This document shows positions 32,487 through 45,042 of a stretch of 64,000 nt of DNA, piece by piece. The number at the start of each line of letters is the position of its first letter. Position 1 is the first letter of the stretch. Source of the stretch: Phocoena phocoena (Eukaryota; Chordata; Mammalia; Artiodactyla; Phocoenidae). The translations under genes were made by a program, and so were the position numbers. The notes below the pieces were generated by a model, which had not been told where the DNA came from, did not search any database, and worked only from the letters and a program-made list of their open reading frames with translations. The DNA lies in the NCBI RefSeq assembly GCF_963924675.1, contig NC_089224.1, positions 63,473,464 to 63,537,463 of the forward strand. The letters are read 5' to 3'.

Positions 32487-32510
32487 AAAAAAAAAAAAAA
32501 AAAAAAAAAA
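32487..32510. repeat. Isolated poly-A tract (24 bp)
   Basis: 24 uninterrupted A residues with no recognisable SINE, L1 or pseudogene body to the left. The GTF2A2 copy nearby is on the other strand, so this is not its tail. Confidence 0.9.
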
Positions 32511-33959
32511 GTTTTTCAGATTTTTAAATGTTTAAAATAATATGGATTAGGGGAACTCCCCAACCTCTTTATAGAACAGCAGTGTTCGTCAAACACCAAG
32601 TTACATAAGTTTGGTGGGCCACGCAAGAGCTAAGAAGCTGATACTTCTATGTAAATCTGTAGGTAATCGATGGGAGAAGAAACTTGGAATACTCTAAAAG
32701 CGGATGATTGGGACAAAAAAGATATCAAACTTATTCAGAATCTAAGAACATCATGCTTCTTGAAGTAATTTAGAATTTTAAAACTGAAAAGGGCTTAAAA
32801 GAGCATCTAATAAAACCTCTTTATTTCACAGACGAGGAAACTAGTTTATGGTTGGCCCAAAGTCTTATGGTTTCTTTTTCTGCTTTATCATTCAGCAAAG
32901 TTTACATTCAAGCAGAGCAAAGATCTTGTTAGAGATTTTCGTTTGATAAGCTGGCATCTTGAAACCAAGAGTGAAGAATCTGATTTTAACACAGATGACA
33001 ACTAAAGGCCAACAGATTTCGAAAATGGAAACTACAATGCCAAAGTACAGGGTGAGAAGTAAGATCAGAGCTGGGCTGTTTTAAAGTGATCATAAGTGAA
33101 CTGGCAGGAAATCCGCATTTCGGTGACAAATAAAATCATCCTTAGAATGCATGGAACGTTGGGCCAGAGAGAAACCTTAGAGCTCATCTAGTTTAAGCCC
33201 CTCTGCACAGATAAGGAAACTGAGGGTCAGAGAGTGAAAGTTACTCACTTATCCACATTCACACAGCTCTTTCAGAGCAGAGTCAGGCCTAGCATTCATG
33301 GGGCCCATGACCGTTCCGTCAAGTCAAGCTGCCTTGCAGAACCCATATTAAGGTGCCGATTCTGAGACTTGAAATAAAGAGGTCAGATCTTAAGGATGTG
33401 AAAGCAAGAAGCAGAGGATGTCTTTGGTTTTTTATACACTCTTTCCAGATCTTTAAACGTATGAAAGCCAGGTCAGTGAGTCACAGGTTAATAACAGGAG
33501 TGGACTTTGTGATAGGGAAGGGAAGGCAATACAGAACTGGGGAGAGAAAATAAAGAATCTCAGCTTCCCATTCCTCACTCAAGATAGTGACAAAGCTCCA
33601 GATGGAGGCCGTGTACTCAGTATGAATTTGAAACAGTAAAACTGTGAGTGCAGTAAGTGCCTTATTTCTATTTATTTGAAATAAAAAATCTATCCAAAAG
33701 CAAGGCCCCATTTCTACCATTATCTGGGCTCCTACCCATGGCTACGCAAAGGTCTCCAGGGGTTTTTCGACATCAAAAAATTTTTACGGATGCCCCCTCT
33801 GTCCATCTCTCCGTAGTGGTTGTTGTTGGGATGGCTCCTGCCCAAACCCCCAGGATTCCTAGAAATCAAGGGACTCCACTACATCGGTGCCCTTAGAGCC
33901 TGGGAATCATTGCTAAGCTCCCTGGGGGCAACAATGCCTGGGATACACCAGCTACCATC
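32511..33959. other. Mostly unassigned, with two ancient SINE-like fragments
   Basis: Segments at 32745-32870 ('aaaagggcttaaaagagcatctaataaaacc', 'cacagacgaggaaact') and 33160-33310 ('gagagaaaccttagagctcatctagtttaagcccctctgcacagataaggaaactgagggtcagagag') share an ancient repeated motif also seen at 20680 and 63896. The rest has no recognised content. Confidence 0.45.
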
Positions 33960-34140
33960 CTCTGGAGTTCCACCCCTTCCACATCCTGTCTTTATTTAAA
34001 ATATTGATATTTGTTCATCATGAATTTTTTGCATTAATTTTTACTTTTTAAAATATTGCAATAAAGTATAATTACCTTGATTACTGAGTTTTTTTTAGAG
34101 TCCTCTCAAATTTTATGCCTGAGTCAGTTGCCTCACTTGC
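33960..34140 (+). repeat. Possible interspersed repeat, unresolved
   Basis: 'aaatattgcaataaagtataattaccttgattactgag' followed by 'aaattttatgcctgagtcagttgcctcacttgcttcaccctagtcccagccttg' reads like a repeated segment I associate with artiodactyl genomes. I cannot name it or find its ends. Confidence 0.3.
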
Positions 34141-36304
34141 TTCACCCTAGTCCCAGCCTTGTCCTTCCCTTAAGGCACGTGAGAGTGGGTCACAGGTCAC
34201 CAGCTTTCATGGGAGCCATGGACCATGACCCTCTGTCTCCTCCCCAGGCCAGGAGGAGACTCTCTCTCCATGACATTCCATCTCCCCGACCTTCTACTCG
34301 CCTACCCTCTCCAGAAAAGCAAAAGCCAGCAGCTGAAGGAGGGCCAGGGAGCCATTTCAAGCACCTCATCTTCAGACCCATCTACAACCTTCCTCAAGGC
34401 AAGGAAGTCAAAGTTAGGCTTAGAATGGAGATAGGGAAGGATGACTGGGAGGAAAATGATAAAGAGCCACAAACACAAAATAAACATCTCATCACGAATG
34501 GTCTCCAGGAGTCGCAGCAAGGAAAGAGATGTGCACAACTATGTGTGAAAAGAAAGATGTCTTCGGGAGAAAAAATCAACTTTGAGTAAATGCTCTCTCC
34601 AGTGGTGACAATAACATTTTTTGTTTTAATAAAGGAAAACCAAGAGTGATGGTGAGTGAAGGAAGATGGTGAAAGAAACCCAGACTATCGAAAACTTATC
34701 AGCATATTTCCAAGCTCTGGGGTCAAAACAAAACCTTAAATTACAGATTGTCTATTAAAATGTAGGAAATGCAATAAGAGGAGATACGATCTGGGAGGAA
34801 ATCGATGTTGAGTATAGAGCCAAAAGGAGTCGATGATCAGGTTAATGAAGAGTCAGGAGAGAGAAGGTGGAGAAAATGTAAGAAAAATGAAGTGAGAAGA
34901 AAATAAAGTGAAAAAAATGTCTCCAGTAGTCAAATTGGCTTAGAAAGAAGAGAAACAAACTCTGCCCAAGGAGGCATGAGATGGCTAAAAAATTCAGTCT
35001 GATCAATCTTTCTCTCCATGAACAGACCACAGGAGATATTAGCCAGAATGGAAGCTTTGGAAGGGAACTGGGGACAGAAACTGGTCACACTGCTGGATTT
35101 GAGGAGACACAGTGGGTGTGAATGTTCTGTTTAAGCCTTCTAAAGAGACATGCTAAGGGGGAGAAAGATATGTGTGGAGAGGTGCGGTTAAGTGAGGATT
35201 CTCAAGAAGAGACTAACATAGACATGCTCGAATCCAGAAAGAAGTAAGTCCTAAGAAGGTGCAGAGGAGGAGGGGAAAAGGCAAAGAGAGGAAGAGAGAG
35301 AAAATAGGAATGAAGAGAGGTAAGCTTGAAAGAAACAGAAAAAGCTCTCGGTGGTTTTAAACAACACTCTTTTGAAAACCTGTTAGAAGAGCAGAATTTA
35401 CTCTCTGAGAACTTATCAACATATAAAGTATCCTACATCGCAATACTGTCAGCTCTGAAAAGCAGAAACCCACATCCTGAGCTTCTTTGCTCCGTTCTGT
35501 CGGTCAAGGGCAGCTCTCCAGCTGCTGGGCTGGAAGGGGACATATTCCCCAGAAGCCCAAGCTTTGCTATTATCTGCTATCTTAGTAAAAGCATGTTCCC
35601 ACTTTGCTTTTGGAATGGTATTCTTTGTCACACAGGCAGTTTTAAAAGCTCTTGCAAGCAGGTAAAACAAGTTTCTGTTAGGTATCTAATATAATCCAAC
35701 ACATGGAAATCATAAGAGAGTTTGACAGTTCCTTTTTGTTTCTAAATCAGAAATAGTCATCTGTGGTAAGTCAGTAAAATAATACCAATATAATTCCGTA
35801 TTATGCCTTCAGTTCTTTTTCTACAGGGTCTATATTTTAAGCCAGAATACGAAATCAAAAGTTATAAATTGTTCTATGTAGTTTATTTTTCCATCGCATC
35901 TAACATCTGACAGTAAAGAGACAGATTTTTGTAAGATGTTGGACTTGTTTCCAAAAATGCATCGTAGGCATTTTTACAACATGTCTACTAAGAAAGTGTG
36001 ACTTCACATGATCCTTAGTGGTTTTGTGATTTGTTTCTTGACCTTTATTCCTATATTTTGCACAACAGTTTAATAATACTTTGACTAATCAATTGAGACG
36101 GGATGGGTAAATATAACTCGTTATTAGGTCATTTCCCAGGCTAACAGATTGAATTTCTCCATGTATATACATATACGTAAACACCTTCAATAATCTAAAA
36201 AACGTTATGAATAGATGAGAAATACCATAAACATATTCTCTACGTTGTTGTCATTTCAGTATTATCTTATGGTGGGAACTCAGAGCTTGCGACACTCAAC
36301 ATAA
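34141..36304. other. Unassigned non-coding sequence
   Basis: About 2.2 kb. It contains most of the longest plus-strand ORF outside repeats (34077-34589, 170 codons), whose translation is proline-, serine- and lysine-rich without domain motifs, and a 122-codon ORF at 35326-35694. ORFs lie on the opposite strand at the same places, so I regard them as chance. Confidence 0.4.
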
Positions 36305-37205
36305 ATGATGCCAGCAATTTATTTATTTTTATTAAGACTTTACTTTTTAGAGCAGTTTAAGGTTCACAGCAAAACTGAATGGAAGGTACAGAGATTTCCC
36401 ATATACCCCTGCTCCCTCACATATACAGCCTCCCCATTTATCAGCATCCCCCACCAGAGTGGTACCTTTGTTACCACTGATGAACCTACATTCACATATC
36501 GTTATAACCCAGAGTCCATAGTTTACGTTACAGTTCACTCTTGGTGTCGTACATTCTATGGGTTTGGACAAATGTGTAACAACGTGTATCTATCGTTATG
36601 GTATTTTACACAAAGTATTTTCACTGACCTAAAGTTCCTCTGTGCTCTGGCTATTCATCTCTCCCTCCCCGCAGCCTCAGACAACCGCTCAGCTTTTTAC
36701 TGACTCCATAGTTTGGGGGTAAGAACGTCATATAGTTAGAATCATTCATTATGTAATCTTTTCAGATTGGCTTCTTTCACTTCAGAAATATGCACTTAAG
36801 CTTCCTCCATGTCTTTTCGTGGCTTAACAGCCCACTTCTTTTTAGCAATGAATGATATTCCATTGTCCGAATGTGCCACAGTTTATTTATTCGCCTACTG
36901 AAGATAATATCGTGGTTGCTTCCAAGTTTCGGTCATTATACATAAAGCTTCTATAAACATTCATGTGCAGGTTTTGGAGGGGAAAATAAGTTTTCAAGTC
37001 CTTTGGGTAAATACCAAGGAGCATGATTCCTGGATCAAATGGTAAGAGTACTTTAGTTTTGTAAGAAACTGCCAACTGTCTTCCAAAGTGGCTGCACCAT
37101 TTTGCATTCCCACCAGCAATGAATGAGAGTTCTTACTGCTCCACAACCGCATCAGCATTTGGTGTCGTCAGTGTTCCAGATTTTGGTCATTCTGATAGGT
37201 GTGCG
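36305..37205 (-). mobile_element. Old L1 3' end (L1M-type), about 900 bp
   Basis: 'tattaagactttactttttagagcagtttaaggttcacagc', 'ttcccatatacccctgctcc', 'cattgtccgaatgtgccacagtttatttattcgcc', 'gggtaaataccaaggagcatgattcctggatcaaatgg' and 'gccaactgtcttccaaagtggctgcaccattttgcattcccacc' are the reverse strand of an older mammalian L1 3' UTR and ORF2 C-terminus. Confidence 0.9.
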
Positions 37206-37455
37206 GGCAATTTATTTAATACGGAAAAATGATAATCCTCAAAAGATGGTTTTGTTGAATAAGCAATTCTTTAAAAAAAAATTAACAGTTAAATCCCTGC
37301 TACATAATTTGCTTCCAAATACTGCAACAGATAAATTATAATAAACTTCACAGATAAATATCAAGATGTAAGAAGAGTGTGAGTGATAGGCACTGAGCAT
37401 CTAAACCTGTCAGCAATTCATGAGACCTTCAGTTTGCTTATCTCCATACCAGTAA

Positions 37456-37560
37456 TACAATATGACTGTTCAGTCTCAGTGGAAATATCATTGGATTTGG
37501 AGCCAGGTAACCCAGATTCTAATACCATCTCACTTTGCCTCTCTCCCTTTCCTCCTGAAT
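37456..37560 (+). mobile_element. MIR-type SINE fragment
   Basis: 'atttggagccaggtaacccagattctaataccatctcactttgcc' resembles the MIR/MIR3 5' half ('ctggagccagactgcctgggttcgaatcc'). Confidence 0.5.
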
Positions 37561-37619
37561 GAAATGAAAGACTTGGACTGATCAGGCCTAAGGGGGTCGA
37601 GTAGGTAAGTTAAATGAGT

Positions 37620-37627
37620 GAAGCAAG
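37620..37627. repeat. Left target-site duplication of SINE
   Basis: GAAGCAAG matches 37851-37858. Confidence 0.6.
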
Positions 37628-37841
37628 GGCTTCCCTGGTGGCGCAGTGGTTGAGAGTCTGCCTGCCGATGCAGGGGACACGGGTTCGTACCCCGGTCCGC
37701 GAAGATCCCACATGCTGCGGAGCAACTAGGCCCGTGAGCCTTGGCCGCTGAGCCTGCATGTCCGGAGCCTGTGCTCCGCAACGGGAGAGGCCACAACAAT
37801 GAGAGGCCCGCGTACCGCAAAAAAAAAAAAAAAAAAAAAAA
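37628..37841 (+). mobile_element. CHR-2 type SINE
   Basis: A tRNA-derived SINE with head GGCTTCCCTGGTGGCGCAG, A box TGGCGCAGTGG (37639-37649), B box GGTTCGTACCC (37682-37692), a body ending 'gaggcccgcgtaccgc' and a pure A-tail of about 23 bp. Flanking GAAGCAAG copies support retroposition. CHR SINEs are non-autonomous and use L1 enzymes. This family is restricted to whales, dolphins, hippos and, in older forms, ruminants. Confidence 0.93.
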
Positions 37842-38064
37842 GAAGTGAGCGAAGCAAGCAAGATGGGGACTGCGAGAAGCTAGGAAGCTCCTGCCACAAA
37901 GAAAGAGGGAACTGTGCAATCGACTGATGCCACGTGGAGTGGGTATCTCATTTTGCCGAATCTGCAGATTTTCCATGAGAAGCCAGAAATCTAGATTGAA
38001 TACGGTATTTCCTAATTTTTATCTATTGGAAACACATTTTAAAATTTCAAAAATACTCTAAGCA

Positions 38065-38801
38065 TGGGACTTCTACTTCTCACCAAGATGGAGGAGCAGG
38101 GATCAAACTTACCTTCCCACTTGAAATAAACAAAAATAGACTAAATATATGAAACAATGGACATTGGACATCAGTCAATGAGGGACACTGACCTCTGAGA
38201 AATGGAAAATGAGGTAAGCCCTACAACTGCCCCAGCTTGAGAGTGTCACAGCAATGCAGTGAATAAAGAATAGTCTTTCCAACAAACAGTATGTGCTGGG
38301 ATAATTCAGTATTCATATGAAAAAAAAATGAACTTCCATCTATGGAACCATAGATACAGAACATAGATCATGTTCAAAAATTGACTTAACATAGACGTAG
38401 ACCCTAATGTAAAACCTAAATTATAAAACTTCTACAAGTAAACATCGGAGAAAACCTTTGTAATTATTTTGATTTTTGGATGAATCTCAAAATAATTATG
38501 CTGAGTGAAAGAAGCCAGACATAAAAGGAGTACATACAGTATGATTCCATTCAGAAATTCGTAGTTCAGAAAACTCATACTAATCTATAGTGACAGAAAG
38601 TAGATCAGTGATTGCCTGCAGGGGCTAAGGACAGGAAGGAGGGATTACAAAGGGCAATGAGAAAACTTTCCGTGGTGAAGAATATGTTAATTATCTTGAT
38701 TGTAAAGATGGTTTCACAGGTATATACCTGTGAAATATCAAATTGTACACTTTAAATACGTGCAGTTTATTGTGTCACAATTATACCTCGAAAAAATGTT
38801 T
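38065..38801 (+). mobile_element. Internally deleted old L1
   Basis: The first part looks like an L1 5' region ('ctacttctcaccaagatggaggagcagggatcaaacttaccttcccacttgaaataaac'). At about 38245-38480 the text becomes ORF2 C-terminal ('aataaagaatagtctttccaacaaacagtatgtgctggg', 'aacttctacaagtaaacatcggagaaaacc'). It then becomes 3' UTR ('gctgagtgaaagaagccagacataaaagg', 'gattgcctgcaggggctaaggacaggaagg', 'caaattgtacactttaaatacgtgcagtttattgtgtcacaattatacctc'). Most of ORF1 and ORF2 is missing. The tail has become a CA microsatellite. Confidence 0.8.

Positions 38802-38828
<27 letters not shown>
38802..38828. repeat. (AC)n microsatellite at L1 tail
   Basis: About 13 AC units lie immediately after the L1 3' end. 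Confidence 0.95.
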
Positions 38829-38832
<4 letters not shown>

Positions 38833-40729
38833 GATACCAAGCGGCCAAACAAAACCCAATTGTTGGCAAAATCTGGCATGCTAGCTGCCAGTTTTCAATT
38901 TCTATGTTCAATGGCATCTGGAGTCACTTCCAGTGAACTGTCATTGTTTGAAATTTACCCAAGGCTAAAGCTAAAATTCAGTTTCCACAGACAGTGGATG
39001 TAACTACATAAAGGCATTCTAGAAAATATTTGCAGTTGAAAAGTTGAATATATTGAACGCGTGTATTAGCATGTATTAATTATTGAATATATTGTGGCAT
39101 AATTCATAAAATAGATTGTTCATTTTCAACAGATTTTGTTTCACTGTAATTTGGTTGAGCCTATAATTTTCTCAGTGCTCAAGCGGGTAAGAAGTGCAAA
39201 CCTCTTGTGCTACATTCCAGGATAATTAAATCACAATGTCGCACGGAATGCTGTAGAAGACATTCTAAGACCATCTCCCTTTTCCCACAATTCTGACATT
39301 TAGCAGTGCTTTAGGATTTGTGTATTATATGAGCAATATTCACATAATCAATGGGTTTGGGGCTTTGTTCACTCTATAGCCACAGAAGCACTGTTTTCAG
39401 AGTGTCTGCATGTATCTATACCCACATAGACATGCACCTATACAAACAGAGTCACATCACACCACATAAACAGGTGTACAAACAAACCCATATGCACCCA
39501 TCATCATGATACAATGTCTAATCCCAGCATGAATGTGTAATATATATCATATGAAGAGAACATAGGTGCCTATTTTTCCTGTATAAATATATTCTTGGAT
39601 ATATGGGTATATATCATTGCTCGTAAACAATTTTTCAGGGTTAAACTGAAACTGCTCAAAGGACTTGGAAACAGAGGTGAATGGTTGTCCAGTAAGCAAG
39701 TAGTCATAACGCTGCCCACCAGTATCAGTTTTCATTTGCCATCAGATAAGCCTAAAAGTGCTGGAGTTGATACAAGCCAGTCCCACAGGTAAGAAGAGTA
39801 GCAACGTATGTTGTGGTGGACCGCTACATGAAAAGGGGCCTGAGGAATGTCACTTGCTCTGCATCAAAACAATACAACAAAAGGATCTACTGTCCTTGGG
39901 TCACCCCCATTTCGGTCAGCTTAATGTGGGTGGAGCCCCACAAAACCCCATCTGGAATGTTGGCCATTTGTTCAGAGGCACCATTTGCAAACTACTTGCT
40001 TTCTTGTTCTTCTTTAAACTGCAGTTTAGAAAAAATGCTGGAGGCATTAAGAATGTTTAGACACAGGACAATTTTCATAGCTCAAATTTCAGGTAGAATA
40101 AATGTCTTCTGTCCCTTGTTCGTGGACGTCCAGACAAGTCCTTAATAGGAAAGGTAGACAACACTTCTTTACAGCTGTCCACCACCTCCCTCCTTCTGCT
40201 CCCGTTCATTAATACTGATTAACACACACTCTAATTTCATTTCTGAACAATTCATTCACTATCTGACCATTGAAAGATTATAATCACCATCTTTAAAACA
40301 GATGATTAGGAAAAACGACCATTTTCTTGCTTAAGGCACACTGAAGAAAACTGGTCTAAGGCGCTAAGGGCAAGTTTAAAGATCTTTCTAATTGAGCATT
40401 CTTCCACAAATGCACTGCAGGTGGATTTTCTCCTCTCGATTCTTAAGGGGAAGATACATTTTAAAAATACATATATGATTTAAAATACATATAGTATTGA
40501 ATAAGAACCCATAAGAAATAACTAAAACATGAAAACACAGCAGTCACTCCTGAGTACTAAACGTAAATTGATAAGATTGTTAGTCCCAGAAAGGCCCTAA
40601 AGTAGAGTATCTTTCTAAAAGAGCAAAGAAATCTAAGTTGCATAAACACTTCTGTTGCTAAGATGGCAGTGAGAATTTAATTCTCTGATAAAGAAAATAC
40701 CTCTTGCCTCCTGAGATAATAAAACAGCC
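38829..40729. other. Unassigned non-coding sequence
   Basis: About 1.9 kb with no recognised repeat. Overlapping ORFs at 39758-40060 and 39813-40145 in two frames show no known motif. Confidence 0.4.
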
Positions 40730-40978
40730 AATATTGATGCACCATGTATTATGTGCTAGGTGCTACTCTAAACATCTTATGTACATTGACTCATTCAGTT
40801 CTCAGAACAATGCTGTGACATAGGCACTATTATTTGCCCCATTTTCTAGATGAGGAATCTGAGGTAGACAGCAGTTGAGAAACTTGCCCATCACACAGCT
40901 TATTAGCGGCAGAGACAAGATTTGACCTTGCTAGTCTGGTTCCAAAATTAAAGTCCTTAAACACCATACTATCTTGCC
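40730..40978 (-). mobile_element. MIR SINE, near full length
   Basis: 'attatgtgctaggtgctactctaaacatcttatgtacattgactcattcagttctcagaacaatgctgtgacataggcactatta', 'gatgaggaatctgaggtagacagc' and 'cttgcccatcacacagcttattagcggcagagacaagatttgacc' follow reverse MIR almost end to end. Confidence 0.92.
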
Positions 40979-41221
40979 CTTTGAGGCTACAGAGCAGTAC
41001 CTTACCCACCAAGACCAATGTCCCCCACTAACTGACTACATGCAAGGTCAAGCTGTTTGCATGTGGTCAGTTGGTTCACTTCCAGCCAGCTCTGTGCTCT
41101 GCTGTGCGGCTAAGAAACCCCACCATTCCAGCTCTGTCCATTTAGCTTTTTGCAAATAATCTTTAAAAATGAAAACTGTTTGTTACTATTGTTCACTTAC
41201 ATTTAAGAGTAAGCACGCTAT

Positions 41222-41272
41222 GGGCTTCCCTGGTGGCTCAGTGGTTGAGAGTCCGCCTGCCGATGCAGGGGG
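41222..41272 (+). mobile_element. CHR-2 SINE head fragment (about 50 bp)
   Basis: GGGCTTCCCTGGTGGCTCAG through 'gcctgccgatgcagggg' matches the first 48-50 bp of the CHR-2 SINEs here almost exactly and then stops abruptly. There is no body and no A-tail. 'aagagtaagcacgct' before it and 'aagagcacactgt' after it are similar and might be a damaged duplication. Confidence 0.85.
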
Positions 41273-44200
41273 GCTGTAAGAGCACACTGTGATTGGAAGC
41301 TATTGTTTGAAAAACACATTTTTTTAAAGGAGGACTCCTGGGAATGAGAAGTGCAGCTCCAGAGGCAAGAGGAGAGCACTGGAAGGAGAACAATGAGTAA
41401 AAGTTAAAATATTATTTTCTATAGCAAATGTGTAATAAAATGCTCTGAACACTCTTTTCTGGGGTCCCATCCCCACTTTTTCTTAGCTTTGGAGTTGACC
41501 TCCTTCTCCAACGCCCCATCCCTCTTCTCTGCCACCTCTCCTCTATCGCAAGCCGTCTATCCTGTCTTACGACCACCTCCTTTGCAAACACCTCTCTCAT
41601 TAGACTTTTGGGTTGTTTCGGGGTTGTTGCGGCCATTCACCCTCTCCTTTGTGTGATCCCTAAATCATGTCTTTCACGCCTGGGTGGGAAGGTGGAGAAC
41701 AGCAGGTTAAGCCAGGGTCCACAAACAACAGAATCTAGCCTTTTCCAACTCCTAGCGTGGAACGGGCCTAGGGTACAGCAGGTACAGATGTGAAATACTC
41801 CTGGTTAAAAGAGCACTTGTTGGAGCACTGACTGGCCAACCTCAGAAGCACTTGCCGTCCAAGGTGGTAACCAAAGGACTCTCTGGAAAGAAGTCACCTC
41901 CCGTCTGATCTTCAGTATCTGGACCATCACTTGTCTAAGCTGCCCTGGGAAGTGTCAGCAGCTCATGACAGCAGTTGGAAGAAGCTAGGGTCTGATAGGA
42001 CTTCCAGCTTATGCCATGAGGCGGGGAAGCTGGAGGGGGGTGGTCGGCCAACCCCTTCCTAGCCATAAGCGTGACTCGTCTCTATTACCTCCAGGGAGAA
42101 ATCACAAAGGTTATTTTGCTTCCTGAGTGAACAAAAATTCTTCTGGAAAAGTAGGCTTAGAAATGGAAAGTCCTAAATCAGAAATCCTCTTACAGGGCTA
42201 TGGATGTTTCTTTGTATCCAGGCAACTGCTGATTGAGTGCACAATATTCAGCTCTTAGTCGGTGCTGCCTTTTAGGCCTTAGCCTGCCTGACCCAACAGC
42301 TGCTTAACCTGGCTCCAAAAATTTATAACTTTATTTTGAACAAATCTCAAACCATTTCATTTGACTTTTCCCAACTCGACTGTACAACTCAAAATTTGTT
42401 TTAAATTTTACGGTCCTTTCTCTCCCCCTGCTCTCTGTCTCTCTCTCCCCCCCCTTTCTCTCCTACCCCTTCTTACAGCTGTAGCTTTGGAATCTGAGTT
42501 GGTTTTCCTTAGGCAGCAGCAGATTTTGCGATGCAAAAGAATGGAAGTTTGCAGAAGGGAAGGGGGTAAAGCAGGGAGAAGGGGAAGGTCGGTTTACTAA
42601 CTCTTTGGATCCCTCCAGAACAAGCTAAAACCTAATACTATATAAATACTGAAGTACACAGTAGAGTCAAAGTATTCCATAAACATTTACTGTGAATGGA
42701 AGCATTAGGGAAGGCTTAGGCCCTGCCTGAATTCCCATGAAATTTGTAAATATTTCTTTCATTTGTTCTCCATTTACAATTAGTTGCGGTCAAGCTGATC
42801 AAAGCCAAAAGAGGCCTGTTGCATGTGAACCCGCATCCCTCACAATGACATCCACGAAGCAGAATGAAATATGGAATATCGGGTTTCCACGGATGTATGA
42901 ACTTGTAAAAAATCTGAAAGAATAGGAGGTTTTTCACACTGAGTAATGTGAAACATTTGGTGCAGATTGTAGGCCTCTGAAGAGGGAAAGGGAGAGCCCA
43001 AATCTATCAGGCTATAAAACAGAAGCGGGCCCAGGCCAACATTAGGGTCTTCCCCGGTAGGCAGGCATCCAGTGATTTAGCTGTCACAGGCTCTCCACCC
43101 TCTGGACCCCCCTCTGGAGGTCCTGGCAAAGAAGCCCCTTGGGCAGGGGGAGAGAGGAGGCACCCAGGGCTCGGCCTGGGGTGACAGCTTTTCAGCGGCC
43201 CACGCTCCACTCCATCCCACTCCCTTGCATTCTGTTGCTGGACTGTTGAATTACTGCTCTCCCACCCCGGCCAAATATACACACCCCTCTATACTGATGC
43301 ATTCACACATTTCCAATCAGAGAGGGGTTAAAGTACTTGATACGTACTTAGACAGGATCTTCTACACACAGTCGAAGTCAATAAAGAGACCCAAGTGAAT
43401 CCAGAAGTATATACTAGCACAAAGCCTCAAAAAGCCACATATACTGTTCCCCTGGCTCACTTGAGTGTCCCCTCTTTCTTTTCTCTCTTTCCTCATGCAG
43501 ACCTTCTCCTCCCATAAAGCCCGCATCACTGTCAGCTGGGGCTGCGCTCTCCTTTTGTAACAATTCAGAGTGTTTTAGTTGTTTTTTAGTTCCTATTTTC
43601 AGCCCATAATGGAGTCGGAGGTGGGGACATGAAGGGGCAGGGCTTTAGCAGTTTACATTCTTTTACCCCCAGAAGTGCCTAAGGCCATGAGGCAATGTCT
43701 GCTTCCTTACTGGAAAACTGAGCAGCCACTATGCCAGCTTAATAAAAGACCTCATGATAATGCATGAATACTCACAAGGAAATAGGCAAAGGCTATTGCC
43801 AGGGACTTCAAACCAGCAAAGGCAGGCAGCCTGGTGTCACATGCAGCTCTTTGAGAAACACAAACAAACCTCCCTCCTTCCACTCCTTACCCTCACCCTC
43901 CCCTCACCCAAGGGCCCTGTAATTCCACCATCTCTCCTCGCCAGACTGGTGAGGGGGGCATATTTTGTTCAAGGTACATCCCAGCTGCAAAGCACCAGGA
44001 GCAAGAGAAAGGCTGAAATCCACTATATTTTACTAAGGTGGGGAAAGGTTTGTAAGGATTAAAGATTGGGAGTACGCAGGCGTAAACAAATGCTAAGGAG
44101 AACTGAGTCATTGTGAGAATCCAGCCTCCCCCATGGAATCACGCATACACCCCTCCTGCTCTCCACCAGTAGCCTGTACAAACAAAGGATGATGCAGGAG

Positions 44201-44829
44201 AAAGATCAGGAATACAGTGTCACCTTTGAACTGAAAGCCACTCTGTGATACCAAGCTGTTCCTTCAAGGAAAGTTCTCCAAAGCTCTGGGTTGAAGGTGA
44301 CCTGGGCTTCTACAGCCAAACGGAAAGCTCCTCCTCTGGACTAGGGAGAACAACAACAATACAGCAGTGTGGGAGGGTGAAACCTTAATGTTCATGGAAT
44401 CAAAATAGAGAGAAAACCTTAACTTGACCTTGCATGGAGGCCTTCAGCTTAGAAGAACTGAATCAGCCCAAACGTTTCAGAATTTGTAAGGCAGGACAGA
44501 AGGAGAACAATTTTAAACAGTGTCACAAATAGTCTCCAAAGACCTTGTGAAAACAAGTAGCTGTACCAAAAACCATATTTTGACAATCTGATCACAGATG
44601 ATTTGAAACATGATGGGTTAGGTTTGCTTACAAATGAATATGAGTTGATAGTTTCGAAAAGGAGATCTGCAAATGGAGATTTGGCCAAAATTGGCTTCAT
44701 GTACTTAGCTCACTCACAATGCACATCCTTCGCCAGGATGTGGTGACTACAGACGCACCGGGCAACGCCATCCAGCCCCACACAGGGGAGAGAAGTTGAT
44801 GTGGTATTTTTCTTTAATTAACACCCACC
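41273..44829. other. Unassigned non-coding sequence, about 3.5 kb
   Basis: The longest stretch without a recognised repeat. It includes a pyrimidine-rich run at 42415-42476 and a comparatively GC-rich patch at 43050-43220 with few CpGs. ORFs (41412-41636 minus, 42361-42600 plus, 43007-43282 minus, 43754-44062 plus) carry no known motif. It could hold conserved non-coding elements, but I cannot test conservation. Confidence 0.4.
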
Positions 44830-45042
44830 ATCGGTTTCAAGAAACAAAATACCACCACACCCCAGAAGCCACTTATATACATCATGGATTAGAGCCCATT
44901 CCTTCCTCGTTAGAGGTAACTGTGTTGGTAATTTATAGTGCTTACTGCCTATGTATTGATAGCTTTCCTGAAACACTATATAGTTTAATGTCTATATTTG
45001 AAGTTTACAATCATGGAGTTAAACCAATATATTATTCTTTTA

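Noticed and set aside
34077..34589. 170-codon ORF as a possible gene
   Set aside because: No domain, no splice context and no codon-use signal that I can see. Opposite-strand ORFs of similar size overlap it, and its start lies in a probable repeat.
37628..37700. tRNA gene (A and B boxes present)
   Set aside because: The boxes belong to the tRNA-derived head of the CHR SINE. There is no folded acceptor stem or anticodon arm, and a SINE body with A-tail follows. The same applies to 45051, 47698 and 61004.
37530..37976. 148-codon minus-strand ORF with poly-Phe
   Set aside because: It is an antisense reading of the CHR SINE and its A-tail. The ORFs at 45047-45326, 47630-47977 and 61108-61389 have the same origin.
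43050..43220. CpG island or promoter
   Set aside because: The patch is moderately GC-rich but has few CpG dinucleotides and no core promoter arrangement.
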